Positions 1-9,181 of a stretch of 64,000 bases of DNA are shown here, one piece after another (the first letter of the stretch is position 1; each line of letters starts with the position of its first letter). The position numbers and the translations under genes are program-made. Source of the stretch: Sphingomonas rubra. GTDB lineage: Bacteria; Pseudomonadota; Alphaproteobacteria; Sphingomonadales; Sphingomonadaceae. The stretch is from positions 1 to 64,000 of the forward strand of contig NZ_FOXP01000009.1 in NCBI RefSeq assembly GCF_900115745.1, in the 5' to 3' direction. The notes under the pieces were generated by a model. That model saw only the letters and a list, made by a program, of their open reading frames with translations, was not told the DNA's origin and searched no databases.

Positions 1-339
1 GGACCGGTGAACCGCCTGCCCGAGCCGATCGAGTGGCTGAGCGATAACGGCAGCTGCTACGTCGCGCGCGACACCCGAGCCTTCGCCCGCGACATCGGGC
101 TGATCCCGCGCACCACCCCGGTCAGCAGCCCGCAGTCGAACGGCATGGCAGAAGCGTTCGTCCGCACCCTCAAGCGCGACTATGTCCGCGTGAACCCCAG
201 GCCGGACGCCCAGACCGTCATCAAGCAGCTGCCAGGCTGGCTCGCCCACTACAACGAGGTGCATCCGCATCGCGCTCTGGGCTATCGATCACCCCGCGAG
301 TACATCGCGCAAACCCGCGAGGACCCGTCAGGCCTTTAG
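1..339 (+). CDS. IS3-family (IS2 group) transposase OrfB, C-terminal part
   Basis: This is the C-terminal end of a DDE transposase; the reading frame is already open at base 1, so the N-terminal part lies outside the window. The motif SDNGS followed by NGMAEAFV places a catalytic Asp and Glu with 35 residues between them, the DD(35)E spacing of IS3 elements. The run from [20 protein letters not shown] is the usual IS2-group ending. Just after the stop, the G-rich stretch around 330-350 resembles the right terminal repeat of IS2-like elements, so the insertion sequence probably ends there. It abuts a truncated IS6-family gene on the other strand. Confidence 0.9.
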   Translation, partial: GPVNRLPEPIEWLSDNGSCYVARDTRAFARDIGLIPRTTPVSSPQSNGMAEAFVRTLKRDYVRVNPRPDAQTVIKQLPGWLAHYNEVHPHRALGYRSPREYIAQTREDPSGL

Positions 340-844
340 GGGGCAACAACAGGGCATAGCTGGCGAGCACTTGCCACTCCGCCAGCGCGGCGGAACGTCT
401 CTCCCGGTAGGTTTGCCGGTCGGTGAGATGGCGCTCCAGGCTGAAGTGGTTGTGGATGTTGGCGTGGACGGAGGCGAACTTTTGTAGCGTCTTCATCTGC
501 CGGAAGCGGAGCATGGCCCGTTCTCGTCGTCGGAACGGATGATGGCTGTTCTCCACCCTGTTGTTCGCCCAGCGGCCGACCTCCTGCTTGTCGGCATTGC
601 CGAGCTCGTTCATCGCCGCGCGATAGCTGCGCAGGCCATCGGTGGTGATTGCCTCAGGTGTACCGTGGCGCTTCAGCGCCTTCTTCATGAAGGTGAGGGC
701 GGCTGCCTTGTCGCGGGTTCTGGTGACGTAGCTCTCGAGCACCTCACCTTCGTGATCCACCGCTCGCCAGAGGTAGACCATCTCGCCATTCAGCTTCACG
801 TACATCTCGTCCACCGTCGCTCGAGCGGCGATTTGACCTACCAT
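340..844 (-). pseudogene. IS6-family transposase, truncated at the N-terminus
   Basis: The frame encodes the catalytic domain of an IS6-family transposase. VDEMYV carries the first catalytic Asp, TTDGLRSY the second, and NNRVENSH the Glu; the RRRERAMLRF and KFASVHANIHNHF segments are typical of the family. Family members have about 80 more residues in front with a helix-turn-helix domain; here homology begins only a few residues before the first catalytic Asp, so the 5' end is lost. At the 3' side the frame has no stop of its own and runs on into antisense of the IS3 element (to 221). It is therefore a remnant cut at both ends. Confidence 0.85.
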
Positions 845-1173
845 CAGCTCGCATCGAGGGACGAGGCCGGCCTCGCCGAGGCTTTACGGGCGCTACGGCC
901 TGTCGTGGAAGAGCGGCGTCGCCTTTCCGAGGTGGCCCGCCTGCGCGACCTCCTTCGCGCGCAAGCGCGCGACGAGAGAGGTCGGTTATTTCTGAATAGC
1001 ACCAATCGTCGCTTCCTGTGTCAACGTCCGATCGATTTCTGTTGCGACGAACGAAGCTTTACGATCGTGATGAAGGAGCTCGCTATAGTTACAGGCGGCT
1101 CACGGCGCTGACGCAGAGGCGGGACCGTCGATCTGAAACTATTTCGAGCGGTGCGGCGAACAATTGGGCGCGG
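845..1173. other. Gap without a clear gene; possible coding remnant
   Basis: No complete gene is visible. Plus-strand bases of about 850-985 translate to a charged Arg/Glu/Leu-rich helix-like segment that ends abruptly near 990. It may be the leftover of a gene interrupted by the IS6 element, but I do not recognise the family. The rest of the gap up to 1173 holds no convincing signal. Confidence 0.4.
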
Positions 1174-3774
1174 TTACTCGGCTTCCTCGTCCTCGACTTC
1201 CGACATTGGGGTGTAGATACCCACGTTTCGAAAGATTTCAGTCCCATTGGACTCGCCGACGACGAGCGTGTCTTCCTCGGTCTCGACCTTTCCCCATGCT
1301 TCGCAGAGCAGCGCCTCGATCACATCGAGAGGCGTTGAGCCGCCACCCTTTGTGACGGTAGAAATCCAGTCGGTGTCGCGCAGTCTGCCGTACCTTCCAT
1401 CGGCGGTCTGGGCGATCTTGGTGCTGGCCTTAAACGAAGATTCGAACTCGCGCTTTGTAACGTCGTCGTCATCCTCGTGACTGATGGTTCCTTCGTAGAC
1501 CTCCAGCCGATCGAGCGGCTCGACGGCCTCAACAAACTGCGAAGCGGTCATCCAATTTTCCTGCCACCAGACGACCGGCAGTTCCCCGACGTCGCCGCCG
1601 CAACCCATAACGAATGCAGCCGCTCGCGCTTTTTCCGCGTCGGGTATTTCGGCCGCGGCGAGCGCTATTGCCTGTTCGGACGACCAGGATGCGAGCACTG
1701 GCGCGGGCACGATCGGGCTCGCGGAATTGCGCGACGCGGTGGTCTCGACACCAATCAGAATGCCCGCAACCAATCCGATCTTGCTCGCGGCCAGCCCATC
1801 GACGGTAAGCAGGCCAGAAGTCGACCACTGATTTGCCGCATCGATGCGTGCGCGCCCGTAGAGCTTCCCATCTTCGTCTCGCAGCTCCACGAGTTCCTCC
1901 CACGCCTTAACCGGCGGAAGAGGCTCATCATCGTCGTCGGGGTCGTTGCCCCCTGTGATGCGGCTCAAGAGGGAGGCCGAGTTGATCTCGAGCCAATCGC
2001 CAGCCGAAGTATTGCGCAAAGGCTCATCGTTCTGGCTGACGGTAATGGCCACATCGCAGGCGGGGGCGATCGCGGCAATCACTCGGCTCAACCTGACCAC
2101 CTGTCCCTTTGAAAAAGGATTCTTCCGGTAGAGCAATCCATCGGGGTCGAACGGATTGGTGTTGAGCTTAACCTCGACCCGCGTGCCGCCGTCCATCGGC
2201 ACCTCTTTGGGGTCGGCGTTGCGCAGATTGGGCCTGGAGCCAAGGCCGTGACAGAATTCCAGCACGCGGGCAGAATGCGTGTCACGATCGTAACGCCGGC
2301 TGATGACGCGAACGAAATCGCCGAGCATGAAGATCGAGAAGAAGCCGATCCCATATTTGCCGCGGGATTTCATGCCCGCGGCGGCCAGGCCGGGAAACTC
2401 TTGGATCGCGAGCGACGACTTCCAGAACGAATTGCCAAAATCGATCAATGGGCCGGTCAGGACGGTCTGCGACATCCCGACGCCATTGTCTTCAAAGCAG
2501 AGCCAAAATCCGTCGTCCCTCTTTTGAAGCAGCACTTGGAGCTCGCCCCATTTGGGCGGACGTCCCTGTAGCCGTCGTCGCGCGGTGATTGCATCGAGGC
2601 CGTTTTGAATCAGCTCGCGGATCGGCGCCGCAGTGCTGTCGCCGTAAAGCTTACTGCCACCGAGTGTCGCAACGATCTTGGGAACGTCGCTGACGCGAAC
2701 GGTGCTGTCGACCGGAACCCAGCCGACCGTTTCGACGGTCCGGGCAAGATCGCTAGGAGAATGCGCGCCCTCGACCCGCCGGACGACGAGTGGCTTCTTT
2801 TGACGGTCGCGGAGCACACGATCGACGTCACGCAGCTCGCGATCGACCATTTGGAGCGCGTCGAACGCTGTCCACCAGCTATCGGCGTCGGCGGCTTCGA
2901 AGGGCGGTTGGGCCGTATAAACGAGCGCGTCGGCCTGAACGTACGGCTTCGCCATTCGCTCTTGGAATTTCCAGTGATCCGCCGAGACGCCTGTGGGCTG
3001 AACGAGCGCAAATTCAAAGGCTGGCGCCCGGCGCTGGTCGAGGTGCATCGCGTCGGCGACCCGGAGCAGGCAGGCCACCTTCAGCAGATCGACCGTGCAA
3101 TTCGTCACGTCCGGCAGGGCACCGAGAATGCCCGACAACTCCTCCTCGACCCTCGATATACCCCACCGATGGCTGTAGGCGATCTTCCCGATTTTCTGGC
3201 CATAGAAGTTGCGGACCTGCTGATCCTCGATGATGAACATCGGCTGCTTCTGCGGGCCGGTCCATGAGATCATCGGCAGGTTCTCGGCCTGCTTGGCGTG
3301 AAGCAGCCGGAGCGCATCCGCGGTGGCGCGGTCTTCGGCTTCCTTTGCGGCGGCCGTGTCGCCGGCCGGGACAGATGTCAGATACCGCGCATGCAGATCG
3401 CGCCATTCGGTTTGCTCGCGCAGCTCTGCGATCCCGTTAGGAAAGGCCGCAAGCGTCATCGCTGCATCGTGCAGCAGAATCGCGCCGCCGAAGACGAACG
3501 CTTCGGCGGGGTTGAGCTCGACATTCTCGCCAGCGGCAATGGCCGCCATCTCCCACAGGGCATCGAGGTGCGTGACGTCATGGACGGTCATGTGGGGAAG
3601 ATCGCTGGCGATCTTTGCGACGAGCATGCTGGCACGCGCGCGCATCGCGTCGTAGCAACCGGCAAGGCGCGCCTGCTCTTCAGGAGTGGCGTCGGTGCGG
3701 CTTGCCTCGAAGGCCGCCTTCCAGAGTGCTGAATGCTTGAACGACATGGTTGTCTTGAACAGCAGGTCATTCAT
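1174..3774 (-). CDS. HD-domain / Hsp90-type (GHKL) ATPase fusion protein
   Basis: An 866-residue protein with two parts. The N-terminal third has an HD-phosphohydrolase-like pattern: HDVTH at 65-69, LLHD at 100-103, a His at 202 and LLRVAD ending at Asp 241. The middle has the three boxes of Hsp90/histidine-kinase-type ATPases: RELIQNGLDAI at 386-396 (Glu and Asn for Mg-ATP), EDNGVGMS at 428-435, and GKYGIGFFSIFMLGD at 472-486 (lid glycine box). The C-terminal 350 residues have no motif I know, and end in an acidic tail. HD enzymes act on nucleotides or phosphates and Hsp90-type domains are ATP-driven clamps; how they work together here is unknown. It is transcribed away from the Fic gene, 168 bp apart, and flanked by insertion-sequence debris, which fits a defence or conflict role (inference). 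Confidence 0.75.
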   Translation of the reverse strand: MNDLLFKTTMSFKHSALWKAAFEASRTDATPEEQARLAGCYDAMRARASMLVAKIASDLPHMTVHDVTHLDALWEMAAIAAGENVELNPAEAFVFGGAILLHDAAMTLAAFPNGIAELREQTEWRDLHARYLTSVPAGDTAAAKEAEDRATADALRLLHAKQAENLPMISWTGPQKQPMFIIEDQQVRNFYGQKIGKIAYSHRWGISRVEEELSGILGALPDVTNCTVDLLKVACLLRVADAMHLDQRRAPAFEFALVQPTGVSADHWKFQERMAKPYVQADALVYTAQPPFEAADADSWWTAFDALQMVDRELRDVDRVLRDRQKKPLVVRRVEGAHSPSDLARTVETVGWVPVDSTVRVSDVPKIVATLGGSKLYGDSTAAPIRELIQNGLDAITARRRLQGRPPKWGELQVLLQKRDDGFWLCFEDNGVGMSQTVLTGPLIDFGNSFWKSSLAIQEFPGLAAAGMKSRGKYGIGFFSIFMLGDFVRVISRRYDRDTHSARVLEFCHGLGSRPNLRNADPKEVPMDGGTRVEVKLNTNPFDPDGLLYRKNPFSKGQVVRLSRVIAAIAPACDVAITVSQNDEPLRNTSAGDWLEINSASLLSRITGGNDPDDDDEPLPPVKAWEELVELRDEDGKLYGRARIDAANQWSTSGLLTVDGLAASKIGLVAGILIGVETTASRNSASPIVPAPVLASWSSEQAIALAAAEIPDAEKARAAAFVMGCGGDVGELPVVWWQENWMTASQFVEAVEPLDRLEVYEGTISHEDDDDVTKREFESSFKASTKIAQTADGRYGRLRDTDWISTVTKGGGSTPLDVIEALLCEAWGKVETEEDTLVVGESNGTEIFRNVGIYTPMSEVEDEEAE

Positions 3775-3942
3775 CGTCGCAACGGAATAGTGCTAACGCC
3801 TCGCGGTGAAAGCCGACCGGTCTCGCGTCCGCTGGCGTCTCCTGCGGCGAATAGCGATCGTATCCGCCGCATAGCTTGCGGAAACTAGCCTTTGCCGGTG
3901 CGGCGATTAAGCGCTACATTCTCCGCAAAGGGTGCGGTGAAT

Positions 3943-5055
3943 ATGCCTTACATCTACGAACGCGACGACTGGCCCCATTTCCGCTGGAGTGGCGACGCCC
4001 TCGCGACCAAACTCGCCGCCGTGCGCCACCGCCAGGGCCTTCTCCTTGGCCGCATGGGTGCCCTCGGATTCGAGTCGCGCAGCGAAGCTGTCCTGACCAC
4101 TCTCACCGAGACGATCCTCAAATCCAGCGAAATCGAGGGCGAGCATCTCGACAAGCAGCAGGTGCGCTCCTCGATTGCGCGCCGGCTCGGCATGAACATT
4201 GCCGGCCTGATCCCTTCCGATCGGCACGTCGAGGGCGTGGTCGAGATGATGCTCGATGCCACCCAGAATTACGCCAAGCCTCTGACCGCCCAGCGGCTGT
4301 TCGACTGGCATGCCGCCATGTTCCCAACCGCACGCAGCGGAATGACCGTGATCACCGTAGGGGCGTGGCGCACCGACGAAAATGGGCCGATGCAGGTCGT
4401 CTCGGGCGCTGTCGGTCATGAGAATGTGCATTTTGAGGCGCCGGCAGCACCCGCCGTCGATGGCGAAATGTCTGTCTTCCTAGCCTGGTTCGAGGGTCGG
4501 CAAGAACTCGATCCCGTTTTGAAAGCCGGTATCGCCCACCTCTGGTTCGTGACGATCCACCCTTTCGAGGATGGCAACGGCCGGATTGCGCGCGCGATCG
4601 CCGATCTTGCCCTGGCTCGCTCGGACGAGAGCGCCCAGCGGTTCTACAGCATGTCGAGCCAGATTCGCGCGGAGCGGCGGACCTATTACGAACTTCTGGA
4701 GCGCACGCAGAAAGGCGATCTCGACATTTCGCCTTGGCTGAATTGGTTTCTCGACTGCCTCGGCCGGGCGTTTGAAGGCTCCGAACAGGCCCTCGCCACG
4801 GTGCTGGCCAAAGCCCGCTTCTGGGATCGGCACCAAGGCGCCCCGATCAACGAGCGTCAACGCGCGATTATAAACCGTCTGTTGAATGGCTTCGAAGGCA
4901 AGCTCACCAGCTCGAAATGGGCTAAGCTAACCAAGACATCAAACGATACTGCGTTGCGCGACATCCAAGATCTGATGGGCAAAGGAATCCTTCTTCGTGA
5001 CGAGGGAGGCGGACGGAGCACAAGTTATTCGCTAGCCGACGAGGAGATCGGCTGA
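3943..5055 (+). CDS. Fic-family protein (class II, self-inhibited type)
   Basis: A 370-residue Fic protein. The catalytic loop HPFEDGNGR is at 206-214, complete with the His and the anion-binding GNGR, so it should transfer AMP (or another nucleotide or phosphate group) to a protein target. SSEIEG at 61-66 matches the inhibitory helix motif (S/T)xxxE(G/N) located N-terminal to the Fic core, which defines class II enzymes. A small winged-helix-like segment fills the C-terminus (about 300-365). The start at 3943 was preferred over in-frame codons upstream because the protein then begins like other family members. The next gene starts 10 bp after the stop, so the two are probably one operon. The target is unknown. 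Confidence 0.85.
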   Translation: MPYIYERDDWPHFRWSGDALATKLAAVRHRQGLLLGRMGALGFESRSEAVLTTLTETILKSSEIEGEHLDKQQVRSSIARRLGMNIAGLIPSDRHVEGVVEMMLDATQNYAKPLTAQRLFDWHAAMFPTARSGMTVITVGAWRTDENGPMQVVSGAVGHENVHFEAPAAPAVDGEMSVFLAWFEGRQELDPVLKAGIAHLWFVTIHPFEDGNGRIARAIADLALARSDESAQRFYSMSSQIRAERRTYYELLERTQKGDLDISPWLNWFLDCLGRAFEGSEQALATVLAKARFWDRHQGAPINERQRAIINRLLNGFEGKLTSSKWAKLTKTSNDTALRDIQDLMGKGILLRDEGGGRSTSYSLADEEIG

Positions 5056-5065
5056 GGAGGGTCAA

Positions 5066-7723
5066 GTGGGGAAGTTGGGGGACTGGCTTGCAGGCCAAAG
5101 CGCCTGGGTGGGCGATGCGCTGCATCGAGCAGCACTGGCCGATGGTCCGACGGCGGAAGATGCCACGGCCATCGCAATCCGGGTCCAGGCGGCGCACGGG
5201 ATAGCCGTCGAGGAGCAACCGGAATGCAAAGCCTTCGACGAAGCTTGCCTCGTCCCGAATGGCGGTGCTGCTGACCACGCTCTCCTGTGCTCTATCGGCC
5301 CGCTCGACCATGTCGATCGACTGGCCCCAGGTCAGGAGCTCAAATTCGCGCTCGACGGGCTGACGATCATCTTCGGCGAAAATGGCTCGGGCAAGAGCGG
5401 CTACGCCCGCGCGGCACGCCGCCTCTGCACGTCGCGCACTCCGTTCACGCTGCAGGGCAATGTCTACAAAGAGAATGAGGCGGCGCCGACGGTAGGATTC
5501 ACCATCAAGACCGGGGACGCCGATCCGGTCGCGCATCAATGGGTCGAAGGTACGGCTCTCCCCGGCGCCTGTGCGCACATGACCTTCCTCGATACCGCCA
5601 ACGCGCGCACCTATGTCGAAGACAAGACCGAGATCCTGTTCCTCCCGCCGGAAGTCCGCTGCCTGACCACTTTGGGTCAACTCTATGGGCTGGCCGCGCA
5701 GCAATGTCAGACAGCATCCGACGCGTTGACCACCGCCCACAGCGGCGCCGTCGGCGGGCAATTCTTCCTGACTACGACGGCCGGAGCGCTCGTCACCAAG
5801 CTGACGACAGCAACGGCGCTCGCCGACTTACCGTCGGCCGACGCGCTTCGGGCTGCGGCAGCCTGGGACGACAACGCTGCCGCTCAGCTCGCGGACGTTC
5901 GACTACAGCTTGCCCAAGGCCCGGCCGCCCAGGCCAGAACGCTCCGCCGCCTTGGCGACGTCGCCAAGCTGATCGCCGACAAGGGTATCGCCGCGATCCC
6001 CTCACTCGGGCAGGCCGAGATCGACAAGGATGTGGAGCTCGTGCGCAAACGCGCCGACGCGCGCGTCGCTGCCGATGCGTTCGCGGCCGAACAAGTTGGC
6101 CGCTTCCCGATCGCCACCACCGGCAGCGACACCTGGCGCCAGTTGTTTCGTCTCGCACGCCAGTTCGCCGCGGAAGCCGGGCTCGTGCCTGAAGATGGCG
6201 CGTTCGAGATAGACGACCTCTGCATGCTCTGTCAGCGGCCGTTGGATGCGGAAGCGCGAGACCGATTTGCCGCGTTCGACGCCTATATCGAGGCGGAGGC
6301 GGCCGCAGCGGTGGGTGCTGCTAACGACGCCATCGCAACACGCGTAGCGGCGCTTCGCGCTCTCGATCTCGTTACTGCCGAACAGGCCCTTCAAACCGTC
6401 GCCGAGCATCGCGCCAGTGACGAGGCGCTGCGCGCAATTGTCGAACGCGCGGCCGATGCGATCGGGGCGTTGAATGAGCATCGGCAACGCCTGATTGATC
6501 ACCTAGAAGGGAGATCCGCCCTCAGTGACCGACCAGAAATCGCAGCGATCGTCACGCTCTCTCGCGCCGCCGATGATCTTCTCGCCCGCGCCGTGACGCT
6601 CGAGCAGGAAGGTGGTGTCGATCCGGCTGCAACTGCAGTGGAGCAAGAGTTGCGCGACCGCGAGACGTTGGCCGGCTGTATCGAGATGATAATCACCCGA
6701 CGCGATGGTCTCGCCGACCGTCAGCGCTACCTTGCCTGCGTGGCCGCGTTGGGCACGCGTCCAATCTCGATCCTCGCCTCGTCCTTACGGGGCGAGCTCG
6801 TCACCCCCGAATTGCGTGGTCGGATCGAGCGCGAGATCACAGGCCTCGGCATAGACCACGTCCCGCTGCGATTCACCGAGCAGAGCGCGTCAGGCAAGAG
6901 CTTTTTCGAAATGGCGCTCGCGAGCGTCGGTCGCGCGAAGAAGGCGGCGGTCTTGAGCGAGGGCGAGCAGCGAGCGCTCGCGATAGCTTGTTTCCTAGCG
7001 GATGCGCACGTCAGTGAGAGCAAGGGCGCCATCATTGTCGATGATCCCGTAACCAGCCTCGATCACCAGCGTATCCGCCGTGTGGCGAACCGCTTCGTGG
7101 CTGAGGCGGGGCGCAGACGACAGGTAATCATCTTCACCCACAATTTGCTGTTCTACCAGGAAGTGCTTCGCGCCTGCGCGGACCGCCATCCGCAAGTTCC
7201 TGCTCTGCCATGTCTCATTCAACACTCGGCGGACGGATTTGGTCTCGCGTCCATCAATGACCAACCCTGGATTGCCAAGAAAGTGCGCGAGCGGGAGCGG
7301 GCGCTGGAAGAGCAGCTCAAATCGATTCCCGATGGGCTAGCCTCGGACAGCGAGGAGCTGCGCCGTCGCGCGAAGCAATTCTATACAGATCTCCGCGAAA
7401 CATGGGAGCGTGCGGTCGAAGAGGTGGTTCTGGGCGGCGTGGTCGAACGATTTGGATCTGACGTGAAGACGCAAAGCCTCAAGATGGTCGATATCGACGA
7501 CAACGACTATCGGACGATCTTCTTCGCGATGAAACGTGCCTCCGAGCGCTCTGGGCACGATCAGGCGAACGCGAAACAGATCGATGCGCCCGACAATAAG
7601 CAGATGGAATCGGATCTTCTTGAACTTCGAGGCTTTATAGCGACCCACAAAAAGAAGGGCCAAGCCGCGAGCGAACGCCGCAAGAATTTGGAACAACCAC
7701 CGAAAGCGGAGGTCGCCCGATAG
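5066..7723 (+). CDS. SMC/RloC-like AAA ATPase (AAA_13 type) with CxxC hook and possible RNase tail
   Basis: An 885-residue ABC/SMC-type ATPase. Walker A GENGSGKS is at 104-111, the signature LSEGEQ at 630-635 and Walker B AIIVDDPVTSLD at 655-666. The coiled-coil middle carries one CxxC pair at Cys386/Cys389, as in zinc-hook proteins such as Rad50 and the anticodon nuclease RloC. In the C-terminal tail, Arg777 and Glu781 form RxxxE, and RASERSGH at 824-831 matches Rx6H, the pattern of HEPN ribonucleases. Whether the tail cuts RNA is inference. GTG is the start, with GAGGAGG just upstream. It follows the Fic gene at 10 bp. Nearest known relatives by motif are RloC/PrrC-like defence ATPases. Confidence 0.8.
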   Translation: MGKLGDWLAGQSAWVGDALHRAALADGPTAEDATAIAIRVQAAHGIAVEEQPECKAFDEACLVPNGGAADHALLCSIGPLDHVDRLAPGQELKFALDGLTIIFGENGSGKSGYARAARRLCTSRTPFTLQGNVYKENEAAPTVGFTIKTGDADPVAHQWVEGTALPGACAHMTFLDTANARTYVEDKTEILFLPPEVRCLTTLGQLYGLAAQQCQTASDALTTAHSGAVGGQFFLTTTAGALVTKLTTATALADLPSADALRAAAAWDDNAAAQLADVRLQLAQGPAAQARTLRRLGDVAKLIADKGIAAIPSLGQAEIDKDVELVRKRADARVAADAFAAEQVGRFPIATTGSDTWRQLFRLARQFAAEAGLVPEDGAFEIDDLCMLCQRPLDAEARDRFAAFDAYIEAEAAAAVGAANDAIATRVAALRALDLVTAEQALQTVAEHRASDEALRAIVERAADAIGALNEHRQRLIDHLEGRSALSDRPEIAAIVTLSRAADDLLARAVTLEQEGGVDPAATAVEQELRDRETLAGCIEMIITRRDGLADRQRYLACVAALGTRPISILASSLRGELVTPELRGRIEREITGLGIDHVPLRFTEQSASGKSFFEMALASVGRAKKAAVLSEGEQRALAIACFLADAHVSESKGAIIVDDPVTSLDHQRIRRVANRFVAEAGRRRQVIIFTHNLLFYQEVLRACADRHPQVPALPCLIQHSADGFGLASINDQPWIAKKVRERERALEEQLKSIPDGLASDSEELRRRAKQFYTDLRETWERAVEEVVLGGVVERFGSDVKTQSLKMVDIDDNDYRTIFFAMKRASERSGHDQANAKQIDAPDNKQMESDLLELRGFIATHKKKGQAASERRKNLEQPPKAEVAR

Positions 7724-8191
7724 GGCATCTTTCGCGCTGAGGTAATGACTGCTTACGAGCTGCAGGCCCCGCCTCGCGAACGCGATATAGGGCGCGTAGG
7801 TGCTATCGCCAGCTTCATGAACAATCGTCCGCTTACGCCGTCTAAGCGCCGGTTAGCGGACGGGCCGAAATCCACCAAAGCAGTCCTTCTGCAGCTACGC
7901 TTCGCAGAACAATGATCCGGTCGCGATCGCTGGTTGGTTCAGCTTTTACTAATTTGCGACCGACTGCTGCATGACCCGCAGAAGGATGGGTCCAAGACGT
8001 GGTTTGGCGATCCGGCGTTTGCGCATTGACGCCAAATTCACTCACGCCGACCATTGTAGCCAGCGTGGCTGTTTCAGATCAGAGCGTCCGGCGCAAAACT
8101 GATCGAGTTTTTCGTGAAACCTTAACGCCTTTCCGCGTCAAATTGCGACCGTCGACCGTACCTCCGGCTCGAAACAGCGTAGGAGAGCGAT
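7724..8191. other. Intergenic stretch without a recognised gene
   Basis: About 470 bases between the ATPase gene and the next plausible gene. Short open frames exist on both strands (for example minus strand 7842-8054) but none has a start signal or sequence I recognise. Base composition looks less GC-rich than the chromosome further right. It could hold remnants of a mobile element; I cannot name one. Confidence 0.4.
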
Positions 8192-8515
8192 TTGCCGCAA
8201 GCACAGCGAGCACCCAGTACCGCTATCGACGGCGAATTTGCCCAACCTGCGACGAACCCGGCTTGCACAACGGCACTACCAGCGCTGACCATCTCCAAGC
8301 GTGGATCATGGTTCCAGTCGCCCCATGTCTGTATTCCGGCGAACTGGGAGAAAGGCTCGCTCGTCATCCTGGTCGAGGTGGACGCGTGGAGCCGACTACT
8401 CAGTGCCGGCGGCGGTGACGTTACCGCCGCCAAGAAGACCGCACTCCGCCACGCAGAAACGCGCGGCAGCTGGGTGCCTGATTTCGGCGAGCCGGCAGTC
8501 CTGATCAAATGGTAG
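8192..8515 (+). CDS. Hypothetical protein, 107 aa
   Basis: A small frame starting with TTG, preceded by AGGAGAG seven bases upstream. Codons favour G or C at the third position in the second half, and the protein contains a plausible beta-rich core (HVCIPANWEKGSLVILVEVDAW). I do not recognise the family. A minus-strand frame overlaps nearly all of it but looks Ser/Arg-rich and less protein-like. It sits alone between the defence-like module and a small exported protein. Confidence 0.4.
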   Translation: MPQAQRAPSTAIDGEFAQPATNPACTTALPALTISKRGSWFQSPHVCIPANWEKGSLVILVEVDAWSRLLSAGGGDVTAAKKTALRHAETRGSWVPDFGEPAVLIKW

Positions 8516-8607
8516 CTGCTCGATTATCACCTCTGCAGTGAAGCCATTTGTCCGCGCCACCGTACCTGTTCCAGCGGCCGATGACGCCGCTGGCAGGAGT
8601 GGCGACA

Positions 8608-8910
8608 ATGCAGCATCTTGGACGAAAAGCGTGGCCGATTGCGCTGGCGGCGCTGATCACCCTACCGACGGTTCCTGCGAGCGCGTCGCCTGCTGCCTTC
8701 GATGTCGCACCGCTTAGCGACGCCTCGCTCGACATCGTGCGAGGCACGTTCCTTCCTGATCAGCGGCAGTACTATGCCATTCGCGACGCCTTCGGCCGCG
8801 ACGATCTTCGCTTCTCCGCCGGCATCGGCGCGCTCCTGATGGATAACTGGTGGGCTGGACAAGGAGCAGAGTTGATCGCCTCGACGGTTATCTCAGGGCA
8901 GGGTAGATAG
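8608..8910 (+). CDS. Small exported protein, 100 aa
   Basis: The protein begins with a clear signal peptide: two basic residues, a hydrophobic stretch and an Ala-Ser-Ala region cut near residue 26. The mature part begins with VAPLSDASLDIVRG, which resembles the 'LSDxELDxxRG' opening seen in small exported proteins and bacteriocin-like leaders of proteobacteria (weak similarity, inference). An AGGAG sequence about 12 bases upstream supports the ATG at 8608 rather than codons further upstream. Function unknown. Confidence 0.55.
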   Translation: MQHLGRKAWPIALAALITLPTVPASASPAAFDVAPLSDASLDIVRGTFLPDQRQYYAIRDAFGRDDLRFSAGIGALLMDNWWAGQGAELIASTVISGQGR

Positions 8911-9181
8911 GCTGGCCGACAAACAGATGAAGTTCGGCAGGTGGTATCGCGCCATGTCAGTTCATCTCCGCCGCGAAGAACCAACGGATCAGTTCTGCCA
9001 GCTTACCCGGTCGCATTGATCACCGATCGCGAGATCATCGACGTCCGACCTGACCACTTCCACTTGACCGTGAACCGGTTAGGGTACGCCACACGAGAGT
9101 CGGGACGTTACGATCCTGACACCGTCACCGCTGGGAGGATGCGGGAGCCGCTGCTGCGCCATCGCGGTGTTGGCAGCGGTT

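Noticed and set aside
539..1111. Plus-strand frame over the IS6 remnant
   Set aside because: Most of it is antisense of the transposase; only the segment after 845 could be meaningful.
7842..8054. Minus-strand 70-residue frame
   Set aside because: No start signal or known family; kept only as part of the gap description.
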